Source of the DNA: Pseudeuparius sepicola
Lineage: Eukaryota; Arthropoda; Insecta; Coleoptera; Anthribidae
Assembly (NCBI GenBank): GCA_963920635.1
Contig: OY987300.1
Coordinates: 61,790,915 to 61,854,914 of the forward strand
Reading direction: 5' to 3'
Length of the DNA: 64,000 nt
Shown: piece by piece, positions 56,356 to 64,000 of the stretch
How positions within the stretch are numbered: position 1 is the stretch's first letter
How the letters are laid out: each line of letters begins with the position of its first letter
Translations under genes and position numbers: made by a program
The notes under the pieces: model-generated
Database searches by the model: none
Told to the model about the DNA's origin: nothing
The model's input: the letters and a program-made list of their open reading frames with translations, nothing else

Positions 56356-58120
56356 ATTACCTCTCAATGACACATATAAGGTAGCTGGAAGCTAGAAGAG
56401 TTTAATGAGAAGCATTTAGTAACATCTGGGATGGATTGTAATAAATTATGTTTCTTCCTATCGTACTTATATAATCAGCATCGTATATTTGATCATTATT
56501 TATCATAATGAATGCAGTAGTTGAAGGCACTAGCTCATGTTTGGGACCCCCTATAGAATTTTTTATTTTTGACGTGGCTAGGCCAGTTTAAATGTGGACA
56601 ATTCTGAAATGAACACCTTCAATATTTGCTTTGAGAAGAACATCTGCCCAGAATATTTTTTGGCTGGACTAGAGGATATCCATTACGAACACGGACACTC
56701 AGGTGAAGGTTAGTGTGGAAGTCTCGCCCCTATAGGGGCATACCTATACTAAAACATCTCGATTGAGATATTCATTAGTTTGAGAAAGATATTTGGTCTG
56801 GAGTGGTGCGGTGTTGGTTACCTACTTAAAGAAGCCTTGACCTTTAAGTTATATTCTATTGCATATAGAGGTGTGGACTTTGCTTATGGAAAGAATTGGG
56901 AGGTAGGTTCGAATTGAGGAATCGGAGAAGGATTCTTCGCTATGTAAGTCAAAGAGTGAAGTTTGATGTTTGGTCGTTTATGTGAAAGATTGTGGTAATC
57001 TGTTGCAGCTCTGAGATGGGGGTTAGAATGAGTTTCCGTAGGTTCTCCGACCGAAACGGTTCCTTGATAAAGTCGTTCAAGAATGGGATATCGAAATCAC
57101 AACGAATATTACGATTGGCCATATTACAATAAACACATAAGGACTTTATTTTAAACGACTTGCAAGATTTTATATCGAGAATTGTATTAAGTATAAATTT
57201 AAATAGGTGTGGTAATCTCTAACATTCTACGATACGGAAGCAAGATTCAGAGGGGAGTTTTACCAAAATTGTTTTCTTAAAAAATTGCTGATGCGGTAGG
57301 TTTTAACTTTTAGATAATAATACCATGTGAGTAGGTAATGTTAATATAGGAACATACCTGCTGACCTACTTAAGAAAGAAATACAACACATAAATATACG
57401 CAGTGTGTTCCAGGTTGTTTATATAGGGTGTACCAGAGTCAGTAGTCTAAACTAACCCTGTGCATAGGGAACCCTATATAGGGCCATCCGAAGTTTGACG
57501 GTTTAGAAGTAAATCATAAAAGTAAAAGTGAACTTTTATGATTTTCTGGAAAATTCGTACAACTTCTCCGCAGAAGGATCACTATTTTGTAAAAGGATAG
57601 AGTTGAAATTTGATCCAAGCATACTCCGATGTCGTTAGCTATCTGACCCAACTTAAACATATGATTTACAGTTGATACGCAATAGGTGTTTATTTTTGTT
57701 TTTGGTAAAAGTACCTACAAGTGTTACACAAATCAAGATTCAAAGACAAATTTTAGAAAGTTGGGTTATTCTATCAACGCAAACATAGAACCTGAAAACT
57801 ACCCTGGGGATCGGTTAATCTACAGCGTTAGTGTTGAAAAATGCACGATGGTAAAAAATCGGTTAACTGAAATTGAGTAAAATTGTAGTAAAAACACAGC
57901 ATTGTTATTTATTATAATAGCAGCACAGAGATTATGGTCCTTAAATAGGATTATTATGGAATGAAACTAGAATCGCATACTGGGGAGAAGTCTATTGTTT
58001 GAAGTTTGCAGACAATATGCACTGTAGAGATGAACTTGATGCTCGGGCTTCCGTTCTTTTTATTGATGACATCCTACACTACATTTCGATCAGTACTTAT
58101 TTCTGATCATTTTCAGGTGA
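56356..58120. other. AT-rich stretch without gene
   Basis: Isolated termini lie at 57424-57436 (TAGGGTGTACCAG) and 57464-57488 (AGGGAACCCTATATAGGG). Around 57590-57625 is a short match to the GTTGAAATTTGA block of the 51.8-kb element. No coding sequence is seen. Confidence 0.4.
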
Positions 58121-58737
58121 AAAATAGTTATTTATGTACCAAGGCACTGAAGTTCAACTTTTTATGACTCATGTGGAATTTAGTTGCCGAGGCCTCTGGC
58201 CGAGGCAAATAAACCACATGAGTCATAAAAAGAACTTCAGTGCCGAGGTACATATTATATTTTTTTTGAAATCTGAAAAAAAATGTTTTGTAAGGCAAGA
58301 AAATAATAAGAAGGGATCACCCGTCCATGAACCGACTACGCGCGGCGTTGCTTGACTTTGACGATCGCTCTACCTAGGTCAAGTATGATGAGACACCGGC
58401 ACCTTCTGACAGAAAAACCAAACTGCTGCTTCTTGTGCAGCCTACACAACAAATCTATTGATATTTAAATTTACTAAAATATGTATACTGAAGGATTGCG
58501 CTTCTATAGGAAACAATTTCGCAATGTGTACGAAAAGTTAAATGGGCCTTTATCGGCCGGGTTTTGAATATTTGGTCACTTTTGACGGGCTATTTCTCCG
58601 CGTCTGACTTTTGATGTTTACATCTCGCCAAGGCCTACTTATTGAAAAAATCGTACAATAATGGGCTACATTATTGTACGATTTCTGTGCTTTTAATGAC
58701 GATTTTGGGACACTTTACTGCCGATTTCAAGAAAACT
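58121..58737 (-). repeat. Dispersed repeat R1, near-complete inverted copy
   Basis: The whole order of 52418-53030 appears reversed: palindrome TGTACCAAGGCACTGAAG first, GATCACCCGTCCATGAACCG, GGCCGGGTTTTGAATATTTG, the AATCGTACAATAATG hairpin, and GCCGATTTCAAGAAAA last. The two copies form a 0.6-kb inverted pair about 5 kb apart. Confidence 0.8.
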
Positions 58738-59004
58738 TATTTTCATGTTCAACTGAAAAAAAAACTTGAAAACGATCAGAGATAAGTAGTAACTAATAAT
58801 AATACCAATAATTTGCCAAGTCCTTGCACCAGGAACTGACAGAAAAACAGCTTCTAGCCAAAGAAAATCCCATATTACTTACAGCTAGACGCCGAAGCCT
58901 GTTCTTGAAAATCAAACTACAATATGTATACGAGTAGACGGATATTAGATATTTAAAGATTGCTCTAGTTAAGATAATAAAATTGTACGTCCCCAATAGA
59001 TTTT

Positions 59005-59454
59005 TACAGAAAGAAAGTTAGCGGCTTTATGGGACTATAAATTTCGGCAACTGGTAATATCATACCAACATCCAATTTCTAACGACTTAAACCGAAACGG
59101 TAGCACTTATATTCAACTTATATTCAACACCAACCTAACTTTTTCTTGTTGGTGTTTACTATGTTTTGTGAAATTTCGGCTCTATCAGCTTGATACTAGA
59201 TGGCGCAACTGGTTGGTTTCTCACCTCCAAGTGCAAGTTACACTATTATAAGTGCTACCGTTTCGGTTTGAGTCGTTCGGGAAGGTTGTGGCTGCCTTGA
59301 TGAACCTAATAAGGGGAAACAGCTGTCGTAGTCTACCTTCTCGAACGATTCAAATATGAAAACACCGGCACATCCATTAGAAATTGGATGTTGGTATGAT
59401 ATTACCAGTTGCCGAAATTTATAGTCCCATAAAGCCGCTAACTTTCTTTCTGTA
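59005..59454. mobile_element. Foldback element, TACAGAAAGAAAGTTAGCGG ends
   Basis: A 78-bp near-perfect inverted repeat (59005-59082 and 59377-59454) includes GGCTTTATGGGACTATAAAT and CAACTGGTAATATCATACCA. A second inner pair (CTTATATTCAAC..., AACCGAAACGGTAGCACTTA / AAGTGCTACCGTTTCGGTT) makes it a nested foldback. The interior has CTATCAGCTTGATACTAGATGG, shared with 60926-60950. Confidence 0.85.
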
Positions 59455-60160
59455 ATTGCTCTAGTTTTTTAAATTTTGGCCCTAGAAAAAAATGATAAAT
59501 ATTAAAGTTGTAGGAAATTTCCTTGCGATCTTAATTTACTGCTCGGAAAAACAAGAAAGTCAGATATACGGGGTGTCTCATTTATTATTCAAAAAAAATT
59601 TCTCTTAGAATTATTGAAGTTCTCTTTTTAAATTGAAGTGTGGCAATCTCTCCCAAAATAATAAAGCTGCTGAACTGACATTGGGTACTGGTGTGTTTTT
59701 GGGGATGGAGAATAAGCAGAAAATGACAATTTCTATGTTGCTTACAGAGGGCGCCACTTGCGCTATTTTTATCGTTCTTTTGCTCGTAATTTTTTTGAGG
59801 TTATCTTTTTGATCTTGCAGGTCCATCTTCTCATTTTGCAACAAAAGTATACTCGCGTTTCATAACAATAAAATGAACCGTTTATGTTGTAATTTGCAAA
59901 ATGTGCCTCAAACCACCCGTTAACTCCAAAATTCGAAAAATAACGATCAAAATTAAGAAAGAAATGCCAAGTCGGGAAAACATCACTGGTTTTCTTGAAA
60001 TAGGGACGCATACAACTATCTGATCTTATGCTTTACATGGCAATCTTCCAACCTTGATTTAAAAAATAGGGTAGATATGGCTGTAAACTGGCAAACGGTT
60101 CTGGTACCTAGATAATAATATATAGAACATAAATAGATATTGGACTTGCATTTTCATGTT
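59455..60160. repeat. Truncated relative of the 49054 element plus unique sequence
   Basis: GGGGTGTCTCATTTATTATT at 59569, then CTCCCAAAATAATAAAGCTGCTGAACTGA at 59649-59677, match the 49.1-49.3 kb element. The other end is not seen. The rest is AT-rich with no gene. Confidence 0.55.
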
Positions 60161-60259
60161 AAATCGGAGTCAAGACTTAACTTTTTCCGAAGTGCAGTAT
60201 ATCTTGCAGTATTGTTTACTGAGACTGAATATACCTATACACTGACTATAGAAAGAATC

Positions 60260-60495
60260 TAGAAATGGCCTGAAACAGTATTTCCCTGGAACAGGAACAG
60301 TTCGTACCTGTTCCAAAAAACCTGTTCCAGTTTCGAATCTATTTTCAATTTTTGGTGACGTCGATGGTCTTTGTAGAAGAACTGCTACCGGTAAGCGGGG
60401 CCAAACTGAACAGCGGTTAGCGTCCATGCGTCCAAGCTGTCCCAGTGTTCCAGTTCCAGCACAGTCAGTTTCAGATCCGGTTCCTATTAGTTCGG
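60260..60495. repeat. GTTCC-rich segment
   Basis: CTGTTCC/GGAACAG and GTTCCAG motifs recur at about 60290, 60307, 60322, 60450, 60457 and 60478, often as imperfect palindromes. No known element. It may be a decayed short-period repeat. Confidence 0.4.
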
Positions 60496-60600
60496 TTTAA
60501 TGGTTTGATCGTTTCGACCTGGTGATTGGAAATCGGGACCGTAATTGTTATTTCTACGGAACTTCATTAATTCCACCACAAAACTCAATTTTGCCTGAGA

Positions 60601-61015
60601 CAGTAGCGAACGGTTCAAATATGAAAACACCGGCACATCCATTGTTGTTATGATATTACCAGTTGCCGAAAATTATAGTCCCATAAAGCCGCTAACTTCC
60701 TCTTTGTAAAAATCTATTGGGGACGTGAAATTTTATCATCTTTTTAATATTTCTTCGGCTATAAGATGCAAGTTTCACAAGGATAGGGCTCCCGGCCAGA
60801 TCGTTGTTGGTTTCTACAAATTTGGAAGATACAGTGGTGAATGGCCCAATGAACCTGTTTTCTGTGTCACTTGCCAACCTAACTTGTTGGTGTTTAGTAT
60901 GTTTTGTGAAATTTCGGCTCTGGTACTATCAGCTTGATACTAGATGGCGCCACTGGTTGGTTTTCTTTACAGTGGCTTTATACATAAAGCCACTGTAGTT
61001 TTCTTACCTCCAAGC
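60601..61015. repeat. Rearranged copy of the 59.0-59.5 kb element
   Basis: TTCAAATATGAAAACACCGG and the CCAGTTGCCGAAAATTATAG block match 59348-59430, followed by GTAAAAATCTATTGGGGACG, the inverse of 58984-59006. Then the interior AGTATGTTTTGTGAAATTTCG and CTTGATACTAGATGGCGCCA match 59157-59210. A perfect small palindrome CAGTGGCTTTAT/ATAAAGCCACTG is at 60971-60996. The parts are joined in a different order than in the source. Confidence 0.65.
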
Positions 61016-61017
61016 AG

Positions 61018-61257
61018 TGGCGTAACTACAGGGTGTTCAGAGTGTGCGGTGAACACGGGCCCAGAGCTGCTAGGGGCCCACCGCCACCAAGATTTACGCA
61101 GGGCGCATAAATTTCGGTTTTTCCGATGCGAGCCGATTGATGTGGTGCTGCGTAATAACCGACGAGTCAGAATCTCTAATCGGTTACATAGAGGACCATT
61201 GAAATTTCGCAACAATAAAAATGCAAGGGTAGTACACAAAATGTATAATAACTTAAG
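61018..61257. repeat. hAT-like terminus CAGTGGCGTAACTACAGGG
   Basis: CAGTGGCGTAACTACAGGGT at 61016-61035 resembles the end of the MITE at 37827-38006 (CAGTGGCGTAACCAG). Sequence inside (GGCCCAGAGCTGCTAGGGGCCC) is GC-rich. No opposite end was found, so it may be cut by the next element. Confidence 0.5.
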
Positions 61258-62680
61258 ATGATCCAAACTCGACGCCCGAGGCCTATTGCGGAAACACGAA
61301 AATTGGAAATAAAGCTTCGAACAGGGGTTCTTAAATGGGACATACTATAAGGCCCAATGACTGCTGTGACGTCATCAATATTTTCCCCCAGAAACATACC
61401 ATTTTTTCCTAAATATTAAAAGTCCTTATCATTCTCACAACTTTTATAGGAAAAGATTTTCTGTATCTTTTATTGTTCAAAATTTACAATTGACAGTCAG
61501 AAACTATTTAAGAGAATGTTAGATTGTCTTGTTCACCCTTAAATTTTTTCAACTGGAATATTAAAAAAAAATTGTAACAAGCTATAATAGCAAACAAGTC
61601 AGTAACAAGCACAATTCAAAAATTTAAAAAATACTCCAGTCGAACAAATTGAAGCGTTTTTTACAAAAACAGCCCAAGTCAACAATTAATTTTTTTGGGA
61701 AATAAAGAAAAACAAAATTACTTAGTAATTGTTTTTTACTTTTCCAACTAAGTGATCTCAAAAAATCACATGTTTAGTTAGTGTTCTGTACCTTCCAATT
61801 CAAATTTTATTTTATTTTTGGTTTTCTCTGCAGAAATAAAAGTTTGATTGACAAAAATTGTTTTTGCAAGAAAAAAAGAGTAAAATTTAAGAAAATTATT
61901 TATTGTTAAGCATGTAATTAAGAACAAAAAATAAAATATGATCTGATCAGTTGTCACACCCAGTACTATTATCTTATAGAGAAATCCTGATCATTTGGCA
62001 AAAACCAGTGACCTCGTATAGGAAAAATAATATGGTCTTAAACAGCCTAAGCACATGGACGACAAAATACAGAAAACGAACCATGGTATAGTTTTTATTT
62101 TGTCCGGCGCATCCACCGCTAAAAATGATCAAAGTTTCATTGGAAACATCAAGGTGTCTAAGAAAGTGGAATAGGTGGGAGGTTACGTCATTTTGTCCTT
62201 TTTTCATATACTTTCATTGTATTTTTTTGGCAAAAACCACCCATGTCAAAAACACAGGTTGTTTTTGCCGGAAACACGCTTGACAGGGGCGCTTTTTGTG
62301 GAATCATCCAATCTTTTACATGGTTTTATTTTGCACAGGTGTGGTTTTTGTAGAATATTTTATTATGGCAAAATGTACTACAGCCAGTGCTATCTTTTGG
62401 CAAAATTTCTCAGATATTTCGAATTTATGACAAAGGCTGTTTTTGTAACAAACGCTTCAATTTAATGGTGCACAAGGCACCCTAACATATCATACTCTTA
62501 AATAATTTCTGACTATCGCAATTGTTTTCATGGCTAGCTAGATTTCGGAAAACCGATCCTAGTGAATAAAAAAATTCCATGTTTTTCATTCCATTCCATT
62601 TAGAGCCCCTGTCCGAATTTTATTTTCAGTTTTCGTGTTCCCGCAGTAGGCCCGAGGCGTCGAGTTTGGATCACCCTGTA
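61258..62680. mobile_element. TIR element carrying a transposase-like remnant
   Basis: The right end is the inverse of TACAGGGTGATCCAAACTCG (62661-62680). The same repeat starts at the left as GATCCAAACTCGACGCCCGA (61260), lacking the first 8-9 bases. Arms of about 85 bp share GAGGCCTATTGCGGAAACACG. An inner inverted pair (AAATTGAAGCGTTTTTTACA at 61639, inverse near 62440-62463) is also present. A minus-strand transposase-like remnant lies at 61974-62207. Confidence 0.8.
61974..62207 (-). pseudogene. Transposase-like remnant with GQNKN motif (DUF7869-like)
   Basis: The minus strand reads TLIIFSGGCAGQNKNYTMVRFLYFVVHV, then, after a one-base frame slip, FPIRGHWFLPNDQDFS. The pair SD-C-GQNKN plus F-RGHS-D-D is what I know from a large family of repeat-derived insect proteins, tentatively the DUF7869 type. 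Here the usual Asp of the first motif is Gly and the frame is shifted, so the copy is dead. It lies inside a TIR-bounded element, which fits a transposase role for the family. Confidence 0.6.
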
Positions 62681-62807
62681 CAGAACGTACATGGTGATTC
62701 AACATTTTAACCTATAAAATGTCGTTTTTCGACCTGTAGTGAGCAATGTGCATTATTTTTAACTGTTGGTCAATACAAAGTTTAAGTTGGATTATTCTCT
62801 ATGCACC

Positions 62808-63157
62808 TACAGGGTGTCCCATTTGCGATGTTTTTGCGAGGTATCTCGGTTGTTTTAGAAATATGGAGTTGCGGTTTTCGGGACACTGACCTACTTTTTC
62901 ATAAAAAGAAAGGCTCATATACAGAATTTTCATGCGGCCTCGTTAGTTTTTTTAAACACAAGGTGATTTTCAAAATTTGCCATTTTCAGGCACCCTCCCT
63001 GTATCCGTTATACGCTAACTTGTTGAAATGGTAAAAATCGACCGTTATAGATTTTTCGTGTAGAATTCAGTGGCGTACACGGTTTTTTTTCTAGGAGGTA
63101 AGAATTTCAAAATACAAATATAACTTGCAAAAGTATCGAAAATGGGACATCCATGTA
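62808..63157. mobile_element. TIR element, TACAGGGTGTCCCATTTGCG termini
   Basis: The left end TACAGGGTGTCCCATTTGCG faces the inverse of TACATGGATGTCCCATTTTCG at 63157. The inner repeat is short; the body has no coding sequence. Confidence 0.7.
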
Positions 63158-63189
63158 CAGTGGCAAATATAAGAATAAGGAACGCTACT

Positions 63190-63665
63190 ACGATGCCACG
63201 TATTTACAGCGAACTGCTATTACCTATCCCCTACGTCACTGCTCAGGACTTCTCTGGCGCACAATAAATCATCGAGAAACAAATGGAAGTGCGAGCATCG
63301 AGTTCGTCTCAAGAAATCCCCTAGTTGCGCCTATGTCGCGATCCGCTTCCAGCTGGACGAAATCGAACCGTCTCTGGTCCGGAGGGTCCCGGCACGGCGC
63401 GGCGGCGGTGTGGATGGTGGCGACCTCTCGAATAGCTCGGTGACTCGCCAGAATACTAATGACGGGTCGGTCGCAGCGGGCAGCCAGCGGTCCGGCCCGG
63501 CCTACTCGCGAGTACCCTGCAGTTCTCGCGCTGCGCGGCGTCCTTCGGCCGCCGCCGGTAACGGTAAAAAATCGAGATGCGGCCACGGCCGCACCGCCGC
63601 CGTTGCCGGTGCCCGGTGCCCGGATCCATTCTGCCGGCCCATGGGACACTTTGGACAATAAATAA
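63190..63665. promoter_or_regulatory. GC/CpG-rich island at right edge, candidate promoter or regulatory element
   Basis: Strong CpG-rich DNA (GTCCCGGCACGGCGCGGCGG, GGCCGCCGCCGGTAACGG, GGCCACGGCCGCACCGCCGC), similar in density to the hh island. Both strands carry long open frames (minus 63269-63682, plus 63410-63661) with low-complexity translations matching nothing, so coding is unproven. It could be the 5' end of a neighbouring gene or an enhancer. Confidence 0.4.
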
Positions 63666-64000
63666 TCCGATCGGTGCAGCAAGTACCTACTTTAGTTAAA
63701 GCGTAAGATTCACAGAGACATCTCTTGTTGCTCAACCGGGCAGTTTTTGACTGCGGAAACTTCGAATCCAGGCTTTTGCGGGCAGATCCGTTGTGCACCC
63801 TGCAGATAGTATCAGATTAACTGAAGAATGGAGGTTTCTCTACTCACGCTGGAAACTCACTTCATTATAGTGCGATAAAGTCAATGCAATTTCTTCCACG
63901 GAATCCAATGCCGCTTAGCAAAAGAAACTTGGACTTCAGACAAAAAGTTATGACCAATAAATTCTTCGCAAAAATAACCAAATGGTGAATTATTATCGTT
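63666..64000. other. Right-edge stretch without gene
   Basis: Composition returns to AT-rich; nothing recognised. Confidence 0.4.

Noticed and set aside
63269..63682. Coding gene in the right-edge island
   Set aside because: Frames on both strands are open and low-complexity; no recognisable protein.

Overview
The window looks like nuclear DNA of an insect with a large, AT-rich, transposon-rich genome. The reasons are: a hedgehog exon of arthropod type, GT-AG splice sites with short introns, mariner/Tc1-type and hAT-type elements, many TACAGGG...CCCTGTA inverted-repeat elements, and frequent GTAGGTA strings. The sequence alone does not fix the order or species.

The one host protein-coding gene I can name is hedgehog (hh). 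Its first coding exon (100 codons, signal peptide plus the first half of the signalling domain) lies on the minus strand at 2523-2822 inside a CpG-rich island. Bases 1-2522 are therefore hh intron 1, and everything above about 2.85 kb is 5' flank of hh. A hAT-type element with an 8-bp target duplication sits at 3118-4335, about 0.3 kb upstream of the hh start codon.

The other 60 kb is a gene desert with two components. (1) At least 20 non-autonomous or decayed DNA transposons occur, many as long palindromes (5.2-6.2, 10.0-10.7, 11.4-12.1, 12.9-13.4, 18.4-19.7, 23.1-23.7, 32.9-33.5, 36.6-38.6, 38.7-40.6, 48.6-49.6, 51.8-53.2, 53.8-55.6, 59.0-59.5, 61.3-62.7, 62.8-63.2 kb), some nested. Three carry recognisable transposase remains: 37.3-37.7 kb and 54.2-55.1 kb (mariner/IS630-like) and 62.0-62.2 kb (another DDE-like family). 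(2) Isolated GC-rich blocks (20.5-21.1, 24.3-24.85, 27.0-27.3, 31.65-31.9, 34.5-35.1, 49.7-50.1, 55.86-56.35, 63.2-63.7 kb) stand out from the AT-rich background and lack credible coding. They are candidate regulatory elements or promoters, perhaps for hh. The one at 24.3-24.85 kb ends in a good splice donor and may be a non-coding first exon on the plus strand.

Two loci deserve most attention. At 13307-15874 a 107-bp unit is repeated 24 times without a visible difference. Each unit is the last 51 bp of an adjacent inverted-repeat transposon plus 56 bp of its flank, so the array seems to be a satellite caught at birth. At 41144-42866 a multi-exon, transposon-like gene encodes a possible DDE-type catalytic core, then tandemly duplicated mini-exons of the same phase, then a C4HC3 (PHD-like) zinc finger. 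The acceptor of the last exon is mutated.
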